Origin: Nocardioides sp.
Lineage (GTDB): Bacteria; Actinomycetota; Actinomycetes; Propionibacteriales; Nocardioidaceae
Reading direction: 5' to 3'
NCBI RefSeq assembly: GCF_030019515.1
Contig: NZ_JASEEQ010000001.1
Span: forward strand, 1-64,000
DNA: 64,000 nucleotides
Position numbers and translations under genes: made by a program. Each line of letters begins with the position of its first letter. Within the stretch, counting starts at the first letter, position 1. The notes beneath the pieces were generated by a model, which worked only from the letters and a program-made list of their open reading frames with translations, was not told where the DNA came from and ran no database searches. Below, in pieces: positions 41,935-50,271 of this stretch.

Positions 41935-42946
41935 CGAGCTCGCTGAGCAGCGCCACCTCGCGCAGCAGGGCGACCGCGCTGCGCAGTACCGGCACGGCCG
42001 CGACCGCGCCACTGCCCTCGCCGAGCCGCAGCCCGAGGTCGAGCGCCGGCTCCAGGCCGAACTTGGCCAGCGCGAGCGACTGGGCCGGCTCGGTGGAGCG
42101 GTGGCCCGCGGCGTACCAGGCGGCGGCCCCCGGCTCGAGCCGGTCCGCAGTGAGCGCGCAGGCCACCGCCATCAGCCCGTCGAGGAGCGCCGGCACCCCC
42201 TGGCGCGCCGCCTCGAGGAGGTACCCGGTGCTGGCGGCGAGGTCCGCGCTGCCGAGCGCGGTGAGCGCCTCGACGGGGTCGTCCACGCGGGCTCCGGCGC
42301 GGTGGAGGGCCTGGTCGATCAGCGTCTGCTTGTGCTCGAGGGTGGGCACGTCGACGCCGGTGCCCCGCCCGGTGACCTCGCTGGCAGGCAGGCCCAGCCC
42401 GGCCGCCACCAGCGCCGCGGCCGGCGTGGTGTTGCCGATCCCCATGTCGCCGCTCAGCAGCAGCTGGGCGCCGGCGGCGATCTCCTCGCGGGCCACGGCG
42501 GCGCCGGCGTCGAGCGCGGCCAGGGTCTGCTCGGCGGTCAGCGCGTCCTCGAGGTGGATCGCGCCCGAGGAGCGCCGGACCTTGAACCGTCGTACGTCGT
42601 CGGGGACGCCGGCCAGGTCGTCGTCGACGCCCAGGTCGAGGACCCGGACCGCGACCCCGTGGGCGGCGGCGAGCGCGTTGACCCCCGCCCGGCCCGCGAC
42701 GAACGTCCGCACCATGGCGGCGGTGATCGCGGGCGGGTACGCCGAGACGCCGTGGCGCGCGACGCCGTGGTCACCGGCGAAGATCACCAGCCGCACCCGG
42801 TCCAGCTCCCGTGGTGGCACCTCGCCCTGGCAGGCCGACAGCCAGACCCCGAGGTCGCCGAGCCGACCGAGTGCTCCGGGCGGTGTGGCCAGGTCGGAGA
42901 GGCGGGCGGCGGCCAGGGCCGCGGCCTCTGGGGACGGTGCGCGCAT
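41927..42946 (-). CDS. cobT: Nicotinate-nucleotide:dimethylbenzimidazole phosphoribosyltransferase
   Basis: This 339-residue enzyme makes alpha-ribazole 5'-phosphate for the lower loop of cobalamin. The region IFAGDHGVARHGVSAYP, then LLLSGDMGIGNTTPAAAL and the catalytic Glu in LRLGEGSGAV are as expected. The start MRAPSPEAA at 42946 gives the usual length. It is upstream of and overlaps cobS. Confidence 0.92.
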   Translation of the reverse strand: MRAPSPEAAALAAARLSDLATPPGALGRLGDLGVWLSACQGEVPPRELDRVRLVIFAGDHGVARHGVSAYPPAITAAMVRTFVAGRAGVNALAAAHGVAVRVLDLGVDDDLAGVPDDVRRFKVRRSSGAIHLEDALTAEQTLAALDAGAAVAREEIAAGAQLLLSGDMGIGNTTPAAALVAAGLGLPASEVTGRGTGVDVPTLEHKQTLIDQALHRAGARVDDPVEALTALGSADLAASTGYLLEAARQGVPALLDGLMAVACALTADRLEPGAAAWYAAGHRSTEPAQSLALAKFGLEPALDLGLRLGEGSGAVAAVPVLRSAVALLREVALLSELDA

Positions 42947-42951
42947 GGCCG

Positions 42952-43512
42952 TCAGGCTAACGGCGCGATCACGTCCCGGACCCAGCGGTCGACCTCGCCC
43001 CGGGTGCGCAGCCGTACGACGGGCAGGTCGGGCCGGGCCGCGGCCACCGCCCGGACCCGCCCGTCGTACAGGTGCCGGGTGCTGATCGACCACCGCACGA
43101 TGTGCTCGCGGTCGGTGACGAAGCCGAGCAGCGGGCCCTCCTGGTTGCCGTTCCACAGCTGCTCGCGGCGCACGCGGCGTCGGACCGTGCGGCGCACCAC
43201 CCGGCTCAGCGTCACCCGGAACGGCAGGTCCACCCAGACCATCAGGTCGGCCTGCTCGGCCAGCAGGGGTCGCGCCCCGTCGTACTGCCACTCGGTCACC
43301 CAGCGGCCCGCGGCGAGGAACGCCGCCACGTCGGACTCGAACGCAGGCCGCGGCGTCCAGCCGGCGCCGTGGTACAGGCCGTCGATCTCGGTGTACGGCA
43401 GGCCCAGCACGGCGGCGACCTGGCGCGCCAGCGTGCTCTTGCCGGAGCCCGACACACCGGCGACCGCGATCCGCGCGGGCCGGTAGGGGAGCGGGTCGGA
43501 CGCGCTGAGCAC
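42952..43512 (-). CDS. P-loop adenylate kinase-like protein
   Basis: This 186-residue protein has the P-loop [16 protein letters not shown], an aromatic acidic segment TEIDGLYHGAGWTPRP, and an Arg-rich lid VVRRTVRRRVRREQLWNG. It matches the FlaR/topology-modulation type of adenylate kinase-like proteins, whose role is poorly known. It starts 22 bases from a divergent gene and sits five bases upstream of cobT, so it may be co-transcribed with cobTS. Confidence 0.78.
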   Translation of the reverse strand: MLSASDPLPYRPARIAVAGVSGSGKSTLARQVAAVLGLPYTEIDGLYHGAGWTPRPAFESDVAAFLAAGRWVTEWQYDGARPLLAEQADLMVWVDLPFRVTLSRVVRRTVRRRVRREQLWNGNQEGPLLGFVTDREHIVRWSISTRHLYDGRVRAVAAARPDLPVVRLRTRGEVDRWVRDVIAPLA

Positions 43513-43534
43513 CGCGGCATCGTACGGTGCGGGC

Positions 43535-44323
43535 GTGGAGGCCTGCGAGATCGTGCCGGGGGACCGGCCGGCGACGTTCGTGCTGCGCCTGTCCGGCAGG
43601 AGCCAGTCGCACGTGGACCTCGACGACCCGACCCGGCTGGCCTTCGACTACGTACGCCGGATCGCCGATGTCGTCGACGCCGCAGCCCCGCCCGGGGCGC
43701 CGGTGCGGGTGGTGCACGTCGGCGGCGCGGCGATGACGCTGCCGCGGTACGTCGCCGCCACCCGGCCGGGCTCGGCCCAGGTCGTCCTGGAGCCGGCGAC
43801 CGAGGTCACCGAGCTGGTCCGCCGGGAGCTCCCGCTGCCGCGCCGCAGCGGGATCAAGGTCCGGGGCGTGGACGGTCGGCGCGGCGTCGCCGAGCTCCGC
43901 GACGGGTACGCGGAGCTGGTCCTGCTCGACGCGTTCTCCGACGGCCGGGTGCCGGCCGAGCTCGTCACGGTGGAGTTCTTCGAGGACGTCGCGCGGGCGC
44001 TCGACGGGGGCGGGCTCCTGGTGCTCAACCTGACCGACCGGGCGCCGTTCGGGTGGACCCGGCGGGTGGTCGCCGGCCTGCGGCAGGTGTTCGGGTCGGT
44101 GGCCCTGGGAGTCGAGCCCGCGACCCTGCGGGCCCGCCGGCTCGGCAACCTCGTGGTGGTCGCCTCGCGCGGCAGCGTCCCGGCCGACGCGCTGGCGGCC
44201 CGGGCGGCGAGCGCGGCCGCGCCGTACCGGGTGCTGGACGGCCGGCAGGTCAGCGACGGCTTCGGCGGCGGCACCGCCTTCACCGATGCCGACTCCGCGC
44301 CGTCCCCGGCCCCGGACGGCTGA
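43535..44323 (+). CDS. Spermidine synthase-like methyltransferase-fold protein
   Basis: This 262-residue protein starts at a GTG (MEACEIVPGDRP). The Rossmann-type segment VRVVHVGGAAMTLPRYVAAT, then VVLEPATEVTELV and YAELVLLDAFSDGRVPAELVT match spermidine synthase-like proteins. The HVGGG glycine motif is reduced to HVGGAA, and the polyamine-site residues are not obvious, so true spermidine synthase activity is doubtful. Confidence 0.78.
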   Translation: MEACEIVPGDRPATFVLRLSGRSQSHVDLDDPTRLAFDYVRRIADVVDAAAPPGAPVRVVHVGGAAMTLPRYVAATRPGSAQVVLEPATEVTELVRRELPLPRRSGIKVRGVDGRRGVAELRDGYAELVLLDAFSDGRVPAELVTVEFFEDVARALDGGGLLVLNLTDRAPFGWTRRVVAGLRQVFGSVALGVEPATLRARRLGNLVVVASRGSVPADALAARAASAAAPYRVLDGRQVSDGFGGGTAFTDADSAPSPAPDG

Positions 44324-44346
44324 GCATCGCGGGAGCCGTTCCCGGT

Positions 44347-44460
44347 GAGTCGGCGCGTCTTGCCCGGCTGTGCGGGTCGAGTCGGCGCATCTTGCCCGGC
44401 TTCGCGTACAAGATGCGCCGACTCGACGTTGCTGAGCGGGCAGTTTGCGCCGACTCGACG
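44347..44460. repeat. Nested palindromic repeat between convergent genes
   Basis: GTCGAGTCGGCGCATCTT (44376-44393) pairs perfectly with 44410-44427 across a 16-base loop. A further copy of GAGTCGGCGCGTCTTGCCCG starts at 44347, and a second inverted copy GCGCCGACTCGACG ends at 44460, so the unit occurs as two copies in each orientation. It lies between convergent stops (44323 and 44462) and can act as a bidirectional terminator. The doubled arrangement resembles REP-type or mobile palindromic elements. Confidence 0.82.
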
Positions 44461-44461
44461 G

Positions 44462-45574
44462 TCAGGCGGGGTCGGCGGCCAGGGCCCGTCCGACGGTGAG
44501 CGCCTGCTCGGTCGAGCCGCCGTGGAGGAACTCGAAGCGCTTGGCGCTGGTGAAGTAGCGGTGCGCCTCGCCGTCGAGGTCGATGCCGACGCCGCCGTGC
44601 AAGTGCACGGTGGTGTGCGCGAGCCGGTGCCCGGCGTCGGCCGCCCAGAGCTTCGCGATCGCGACCTCGGTCTCCGCCGGGAGCCCCTCCTCGAGACGCC
44701 AGGCGGCCTGCCACAGGGTGAGCCGCTGGCCGAGCACGTCGATGTAGCCGTCGGCCAGGCGCTGGGAGACCGCCTGGAAGGTGCCGATCGGCCGCCCGAA
44801 CTGCTCGCGCGTCTTCGCGTACGTCGAGGTGAGCCGAAGCGCGCCCTCGGTGATGCCCAGCTGCTCGGCGCTCGCGGCGAGCAGCAGCAGCTGACGCAGC
44901 CGGCGGTCGGTCGACCCGTCGGCCGCGCCGACCGCGCGGTCCGGCCCGACGGCGACGCCGTCCAGGTCGAGGCGCGCCACGCCGTCGCCGTCGGAGAACC
45001 GCTGGGCGACGACGGTGACGCCCGGATCGCCGGGCTCGACCAGGTAGACGCCGGTGCCGGTCGGGGTCTCCGCCGGCACGAGGAAGGCGTCGGCGTACGG
45101 TCCCGCCGGCACGATCGCCTTGCTGCCGGTGAGCCGGTGGCCGTCCCCGTCGGGCGTGGCCCGGGTCGTGGGGCGGCTCGGGGCGAAGGCACGCTCCTCG
45201 GCGACCGCGGCGGTCAGGACGTGCGCGCCGGTGGCGGCGCCGGGCAGCCAGCGCTCCTGCAGGGCCGCCGGCCCGGCCTCGGCGAGCAGCCGCGCCGCCG
45301 GGCCGTGGGCCGCGAGCGGCAGCGGCGCCACGGTGCGGCCGACCTCGACGAGCACCCGGCACAGCTCGACCAGCCCGAGCCCCGCGCCGTCGTACCGCTC
45401 GGGCAGCGCGAGGCCGAGCAGCCCGGCCGCACCCAGCTCGGCCCACAGGTCGCGGTCGAAACGGTCGCCGCCGGCCTCGACGGCCTTGAGCCGGTCATTG
45501 TTCGTGCGGTCCCGCAGGATGCTGGCCGCGAGCTCCGCGGCCTCGTCCTGCTCGGGGGTGAAGGTGAAGTCCAT
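44462..45574 (-). CDS. Acyl-CoA dehydrogenase, likely non-catalytic subunit
   Basis: This 370-residue protein has the acyl-CoA dehydrogenase fold: FTPEQDEAAELAASIL, ALPERYDGAGLGLVELC, then the C-terminal REQFGRPIGTFQAVSQRLAD and HLHGGVGID. At the position of the Glu in ER found in isovaleryl-CoA dehydrogenase-like enzymes it has RRLRQLLLL, and near the C-terminus FLHGGSTEQ lacks the medium-chain type Glu. It lies three bases after its partner gene. Steroid-degrading actinobacteria use paired, heterotetrameric dehydrogenases in which only one subunit carries the base. Confidence 0.87.
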   Translation of the reverse strand: MDFTFTPEQDEAAELAASILRDRTNNDRLKAVEAGGDRFDRDLWAELGAAGLLGLALPERYDGAGLGLVELCRVLVEVGRTVAPLPLAAHGPAARLLAEAGPAALQERWLPGAATGAHVLTAAVAEERAFAPSRPTTRATPDGDGHRLTGSKAIVPAGPYADAFLVPAETPTGTGVYLVEPGDPGVTVVAQRFSDGDGVARLDLDGVAVGPDRAVGAADGSTDRRLRQLLLLAASAEQLGITEGALRLTSTYAKTREQFGRPIGTFQAVSQRLADGYIDVLGQRLTLWQAAWRLEEGLPAETEVAIAKLWAADAGHRLAHTTVHLHGGVGIDLDGEAHRYFTSAKRFEFLHGGSTEQALTVGRALAADPA

Positions 45575-45577
45575 GGT

Positions 45578-46765
45578 CTACCTCTTCGCTGCGGGCAGTC
45601 CGAGCCCGACGTAGCCGATGATGTCGCGCTGGATCTCGTTGGTGCCGCCGCCGAAGGTCATCACCAGCGCCGAGCGGTAGTAGCGCTCGAGCCGACCCGC
45701 CAGCACGGCGCCGTCGGAGTCGCCGGTGACCCCGGCGTTCGGGCCGACGATCTCCATCAACGACCGGTAGACCTCGGTGGCCAGCTCCGAACCGTAGATC
45801 TTGGTCGCCGAGGCCTCGGCGGGGGAGAGGTCGATGCCCGCGTCGGCGTCGGCCGCGAGCTTCCAGTTGATCAGGGAGAGGGCCTCGGTGCGCGCGTGCG
45901 CGCGGCCGAGAGCGATCTGCACCCACTCGACGTCGATGACTCGCTGGCCGTCGGGGTTCTTCGTCTCCTGCGCCCACCTGCGGACCAGGTCGATCGACTG
46001 GGTGAGCGGTGCGGACGAGGTGAGCGCGACGCGCTCGTGGTTGAGCTGGTTCGTCATCAGCGACCAGCCGCCGTTCAGCTCGCCGACCAGGTTGGCGTAG
46101 GGGACGCGGACGTCCTCGTAGTACGTCGCGCTCGTGCTCACGCCCGCGACGGTGTGGACCGGGGTGTAGGAGAACCCCGGCGCGTCCGCGGGCACCATGA
46201 TCATCGAGAGGCCCTTGTGCCGGGGCAGGTCCGGGTCGGTGCGGCAGGCCAGCCAGATCCAGTCGGCGTACTGGATCAGCGAGGTCCACATCTTCTGCCC
46301 GTTGATCACCCACTCGTCGCCCTCGCGGACCGCCTTGGTCTTGAGCGAGGCGAGGTCGGTGCCGGAGCCGGGCTCGGAGTAGCCGATCGAGAAGTGCAGG
46401 TCGCCGGCCAGGATCCGGGGCAGGAAGTACTCCTTCTGCTCGGCGGTGCCGTAGCGCATGATCGTCGGCCCGACCGTGTTGAGCGTCAGGTACGGGATCG
46501 GCACCCCGGCGACGGCGGCGGCGTCGGTGAAGATCAGCTGCTCGATCATCGAGCGCGCCTGCCCGCCGTACTCCGTCGGCCAGCCGATGCCGAGCCAGCC
46601 GTCGGCGCCGAGGGTGCGGATGACGTCCTTGTAGACGCCCGCCTCCCCGAACTCGCCGGTCGCCGACGCGAGGCCGGCCTTGACCTCGGGGGTGACGAGG
46701 GCGGCGAAGTACTCGCGAAGCTCCTCGCGGAGCCGCTCCTGCTCGGGTGTGAGGGCGATGTGCAT
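45578..46765 (-). CDS. Acyl-CoA dehydrogenase, likely catalytic subunit
   Basis: This 395-residue protein begins MHIALTPEQERLREEL. It has GWPTEYGGQ, the FAD motif SIGYSEPGSGTDLASLKT, WVINGQKMWTS, and LNHERVALTSSAP, where the Glu fits the isovaleryl-type catalytic base. The end reads MTFGGGTNEIQRDIIG. With the adjacent partner it should form an alpha2-beta2 dehydrogenase for a side-chain or ring-derived CoA ester. It is divergent from kshA, with a KstR-like site between. Confidence 0.89.
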   Translation of the reverse strand: MHIALTPEQERLREELREYFAALVTPEVKAGLASATGEFGEAGVYKDVIRTLGADGWLGIGWPTEYGGQARSMIEQLIFTDAAAVAGVPIPYLTLNTVGPTIMRYGTAEQKEYFLPRILAGDLHFSIGYSEPGSGTDLASLKTKAVREGDEWVINGQKMWTSLIQYADWIWLACRTDPDLPRHKGLSMIMVPADAPGFSYTPVHTVAGVSTSATYYEDVRVPYANLVGELNGGWSLMTNQLNHERVALTSSAPLTQSIDLVRRWAQETKNPDGQRVIDVEWVQIALGRAHARTEALSLINWKLAADADAGIDLSPAEASATKIYGSELATEVYRSLMEIVGPNAGVTGDSDGAVLAGRLERYYRSALVMTFGGGTNEIQRDIIGYVGLGLPAAKR

Positions 46766-46834
46766 GGCGGGGACTCCCGTAGGGACAGCTGGCGGTGGGA
46801 AGGTGGGTGCTGCTGGCAACCGCGACCTAAAAAC

Positions 46835-46848
46835 TATAACCTGTTCTC
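46835..46848. promoter_or_regulatory. KstR-like operator between acyl-CoA dehydrogenase and kshA
   Basis: TATAACCTGTTCTC fits the KstR core pattern T-N-N-AAC-N-N-GTT-N-N-A with only the last base different. KstR represses cholesterol genes in mycobacteria and relatives. It lies 30 bases before kshA and 70 before the divergent gene. Confidence 0.62.
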
Positions 46849-46877
46849 GTTTTGGTCCACCTGTCTGGAGGCACGCC

Positions 46878-48059
46878 ATGAGCCCCACCCCGTCCAGCGC
46901 CCGAGCTCTCGACCGCGGCACCCCGCCGGAGCGGTTCGCTCGCGGCTGGCACTGCCTGGGCCTCGCGTCGGCCTTCGCCGACGGCAAGCCGCACGGCGTG
47001 GAGGCGTTCGGCGGCAAGCTGGTGGTGTGGCAGGACACCCGGGGCGAGATCAACGCCCTGGACGGCTATTGCCGGCACATGGGCGGTGACCTCACCCAGG
47101 GCACGATCAAGGGCGACGAGGTCGCGTGCCCCTTCCACGACTGGCGCTGGGGTGGGGACGGCAAGTGCAAGGCGATCCCGTACGCCCGCCGGGTGCCGCT
47201 GCGGGCGCGCACCGAGCGCTACCCGGTCGTGGTCCGCAACGGCCAGGTGCTGGTCTGGCACGACGTGGAGGGCTCCGAACCCGACCTGGACGTGCTCCCG
47301 CCGGAGCTGCCCGGCGTCGGCACCGACGAGTACACCGACTGGACCTGGGAGGTCCTCGACGTCCCCAACGCGCACTGCCGCGAGATCATCGACAACGTCG
47401 TGGACATGGCGCACTTCTTCTACATCCACTTCGCGTTCCCGACCAGCTTCCGCAACGTGTTCGAGGGACACGTCGCGACCCAGTTCATGGAGTCGACCGG
47501 CCGTCCGGACGTGGGCGGTGCCGGGTACGGCGACGAGGGGCTGATGCTGAAGTCGGAGGCCTCGTACTACGGGCCGTCGTACATGATCAACTGGATCAAC
47601 GTCGACTACAAGGGCTTCGAGACCGAGGTCATCCTGATTAACTGCCACGTGCCGACCTCGCAGAACTCCTTCAAGCTGCAGTACGGCCTGTGCGTCAAGA
47701 AGCCCGAGGGCGTGGACGACGCCACCGCCGAGTACATCGGCAAGCGCTACTCCGAGACGTTCAAGGAGGGCTTCGAGCAGGACGTCGCGATCTGGCTCAG
47801 CAAGGCGCCGGTGCAGAACCCGCTGCTGTGCGAGGAGGACGGTCCGGTCTACCAGCTGCGCCGGTGGTACGAGCAGTTCTACGTCGACCGGGAGGACGTC
47901 ACCTCGGAGATGACCGAGCGGTTCGAGTTCGAGGTCGACACCACCAAGGCCAACGAGCACTGGCGCGCCGAGGTGGAGGAGAACCTCGCCCGGAAGAGCG
48001 CCGAGGACGCGGAGGCGCAGGACGCCGACGCCACCCCGCCGATCATGACGGGCACCTGA
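46878..48059 (+). CDS. kshA: 3-ketosteroid 9-alpha-hydroxylase oxygenase component
   Basis: This 393-residue Rieske oxygenase adds a 9-alpha hydroxyl to androstenedione-type steroids, leading to opening of ring B. The Rieske centre is Cys65, His67, Cys84 and His87 (CRHMGGD and CPFHDW). The mononuclear iron site lies in DNVVDMAHFFYIHF with His179 and His184. GGAGG precedes the ATG. It overlaps the next small gene by one base and is followed by its reductase, kshB. Confidence 0.9.
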   Translation: MSPTPSSARALDRGTPPERFARGWHCLGLASAFADGKPHGVEAFGGKLVVWQDTRGEINALDGYCRHMGGDLTQGTIKGDEVACPFHDWRWGGDGKCKAIPYARRVPLRARTERYPVVVRNGQVLVWHDVEGSEPDLDVLPPELPGVGTDEYTDWTWEVLDVPNAHCREIIDNVVDMAHFFYIHFAFPTSFRNVFEGHVATQFMESTGRPDVGGAGYGDEGLMLKSEASYYGPSYMINWINVDYKGFETEVILINCHVPTSQNSFKLQYGLCVKKPEGVDDATAEYIGKRYSETFKEGFEQDVAIWLSKAPVQNPLLCEEDGPVYQLRRWYEQFYVDREDVTSEMTERFEFEVDTTKANEHWRAEVEENLARKSAEDAEAQDADATPPIMTGT

Positions 48060-48361
48060 TGGCGTCCTTCGTCCCCTCCAGCCCGGCCACGCTGGAGGAC
48101 CAGCGGCTCTACACCCGGGCCCGGCTGGTCGAGGTGGCCTGCCTGGACTGCCTCGCGACCGTCGGGGTGAAGAAGAACAGCGAGCACCACACCTCCATCC
48201 AGTGGTCGGACCAGGCTCTCGGGCACTGCCAGGAGTTCGCGAGAATGGCGACCCAGCCCGGCGGGCGGCCGGTGCACGCCGGTTGCCCGCGGCTCGCGGC
48301 CAGCATCGATGCGGCCGCGCGCGAGGGCCGGATCCCCATCGGAGCCGAGGACGGTTACTGA
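48059..48361 (+). CDS. Small Cys-containing protein between kshA and kshB
   Basis: This 100-residue protein (MASFVPSSPATLEDQRLYTR) contains a CLDC motif, a later CQEF and a C-terminal AGCPRL. The pattern RARLVEVACLDCLATVGVKK then SIQWSDQALGHCQEFAR suggests a compact metal-binding or electron-transfer helper, but no known family is certain. It shares the ATG with the end of kshA and ends four bases before kshB, so it is co-expressed with the hydroxylase. Confidence 0.78.
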   Translation: MASFVPSSPATLEDQRLYTRARLVEVACLDCLATVGVKKNSEHHTSIQWSDQALGHCQEFARMATQPGGRPVHAGCPRLAASIDAAAREGRIPIGAEDGY

Positions 48362-48365
48362 GCCG

Positions 48366-49469
48366 ATGACCGAAGAGTCGTTCGAGCTGAAGGTCGTGGA
48401 CGTGGTCGAGGAGACCGCGGACGCGCACTCCATCTCCTTCGAGGTGCCCGCCGGCGCCGAGGAGCGGTTCGCGTACAAGCCCGGGCAGTTCCTCACCCTC
48501 GCCGTCCCGAGCGATCAGACCGGCGTCGCGGCCCGGTGCTACTCGCTGTCCAGCAGCCCGGTCGGCGGCGGGCCGCTGACGATCACCGTCAAGCGCACCG
48601 CCGACGGCTTCGCATCGAACTGGATCTGCGACAACGTGCGCGAGGGCGACACCGTCCGGGCGCTGCCGCCCAGCGGCATCTTCACGCCGGCCTCGTTGAG
48701 CGCAGACCTGCTGCTGTTCGCCGCCGGCAGCGGGATCACCCCGATCATGTCGATCACCCGAGCCGCGCTGGGGCAGGGGACCGGACGGATCGTGCTCCTG
48801 TACGCCAACCGCGACGAGCGGTCGGTGATCTTCGCCGAGGAGCTCACGCGGCTCTCCGCAGAGCACCCCGACCGGCTGGTCGTGCTGCACTGGCTGGAGT
48901 CCGTGCAGGGCCTGCCCGGCCAGGAGCAGGTGAAGGCCTTCGCCGGGGGATACCTCTCCTACGACGCCTTCGTGTGCGGTCCCGCCCCGTTCATGAAGCT
49001 CGTCGTCGGCGCGCTCAAGGAGCTGGAGTTCCCGCGCGAGCGCCGGCACCAGGAGAAGTTCATCTCGCTGGGCGGCAACCCGTTCGGCGACCTGCTCGAC
49101 CAGGAGACCGCGCAGCAGGAGATCGAGGACGCCGAGACCGACCCCGACGACCTCGGCGGTGCCGCCGGCGCCGACACGGGGCAGCCGCAGGGCCCGGTGC
49201 GGCTCGAGGTCGAGCTCGACGGCGAGCAGTACGCGTTCGACGACTGGGCGCCCGGTACCAAGCTGCTCGAGCACCTGGAGTCGAAGGGCATCAAGGCGCC
49301 GTACTCGTGCCGCGAGGGGGAGTGCTCGGCGTGCGCCGTACGCCTCGTCGAGGGCGAGGTGAAGATGCTCCACAACGACGTCCTCGACGCCGACGACATC
49401 GCCGACGGCATCCGGCTCGGGTGCCAGGCGGTGCCGGTGACCGACGTCGTCAAGGTCACCTACCACTGA
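48366..49469 (+). CDS. kshB: 3-ketosteroid 9-alpha-hydroxylase reductase component
   Basis: This 367-residue flavoprotein has an FAD-binding domain (RCYSLSSSPV), an NAD domain (LLFAAGSGITPIMSI, and VCGPAPFM), and a C-terminal plant-type 2Fe-2S ferredoxin domain (CREGECSACAVRL with a later Cys in LGCQAVP). It carries electrons from NADH to KshA. A linker rich in Asp, Glu and Ala of about 25 residues joins the domains. Confidence 0.9.
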   Translation: MTEESFELKVVDVVEETADAHSISFEVPAGAEERFAYKPGQFLTLAVPSDQTGVAARCYSLSSSPVGGGPLTITVKRTADGFASNWICDNVREGDTVRALPPSGIFTPASLSADLLLFAAGSGITPIMSITRAALGQGTGRIVLLYANRDERSVIFAEELTRLSAEHPDRLVVLHWLESVQGLPGQEQVKAFAGGYLSYDAFVCGPAPFMKLVVGALKELEFPRERRHQEKFISLGGNPFGDLLDQETAQQEIEDAETDPDDLGGAAGADTGQPQGPVRLEVELDGEQYAFDDWAPGTKLLEHLESKGIKAPYSCREGECSACAVRLVEGEVKMLHNDVLDADDIADGIRLGCQAVPVTDVVKVTYH

Positions 49470-49635
49470 CCTGCCCCGGCTGCGTGGTCCGAGCGTGACG
49501 GAGGCTGCGCCCGACGGGTGTGGTCTAGCCCGCGGGTGCGCATGTGGCGCCGCACCGTAACGCCGGCCCGGGGCCGTGAGTTGCCCTCACAACCACGATC
49601 TCCGCCGCCCGGAGTCCGGAAATGAGGGATGCGCC

Positions 49636-50241
49636 ATGTCGCTCGGACCGAGCCTGTTCTGCCTGACCTGCCTCGGGTTGCTCCTCGCCGCCGCCACCGC
49701 CCGCCCGGCGGCGCCCCGGGACCGCCGGCGCGACCTGGCCCGGCGGCGCCGCCAGCTGCGTCGCCATCCCGGGCGCGTGAACCTGCTCGACGTCGAGCGC
49801 CTGCTGGTCGAGGGCGGTCAGGCCCCACGCACCGTGGAGCGGGTGCTGCGCCGGGCCCGGGCCCGGCACGTGTGCGCCCGCACGATGTGGCGCTGGGCGA
49901 CCGTCCACGGCGCGGACCGGCTCGTGCTCGTCATGGACGCCGGTCTCGCCGAGGACACGATGCTCGACCACCTCGACGCCGGGACGCTCCCGCGGTGGGA
50001 GTCGCTGCGGATCTTCGCGGGCCTCAGCACCGACGACCTGCCGGCCGGCATGCCGCTCGCGGAGCTCGTCGACCTCGACTCGATCCCCACGTTCGACGAG
50101 CTCACGTTCCCGACCGGGCTCGCCGACTGGGCCACGGACCGGACGGTCGACCGACAGACCGACCGACCGGGCGAACAGTGGACCGGCACGGTGCCGGACG
50201 ACCTGAGCGGCTTCGGGGACTGGCCGCACGTCGCGTTCTGA
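49636..50241 (+). CDS. Hypothetical protein with N-terminal membrane anchor
   Basis: This 201-residue protein starts MSLGPSLFCLTCLGLLLAAA, a hydrophobic segment that could be a membrane anchor. An Arg-rich stretch (RDRRRDLARRRRQLRRH) follows, then a helical part (DVERLLVEGGQAPRTVERVL) and an acidic C-terminal half. I recognise no family. The ATG is preceded by GAGGGA. Confidence 0.55.
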   Translation: MSLGPSLFCLTCLGLLLAAATARPAAPRDRRRDLARRRRQLRRHPGRVNLLDVERLLVEGGQAPRTVERVLRRARARHVCARTMWRWATVHGADRLVLVMDAGLAEDTMLDHLDAGTLPRWESLRIFAGLSTDDLPAGMPLAELVDLDSIPTFDELTFPTGLADWATDRTVDRQTDRPGEQWTGTVPDDLSGFGDWPHVAF

Positions 50242-50271
50242 GCAGCCGGCGCTCAGGACGGGCGCCCGGAC

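Noticed and set aside
46827-49466. Long minus-strand frame opposite kshA and kshB
   Set aside because: Shadow frame; kshA and kshB on the plus strand have full catalytic motifs.
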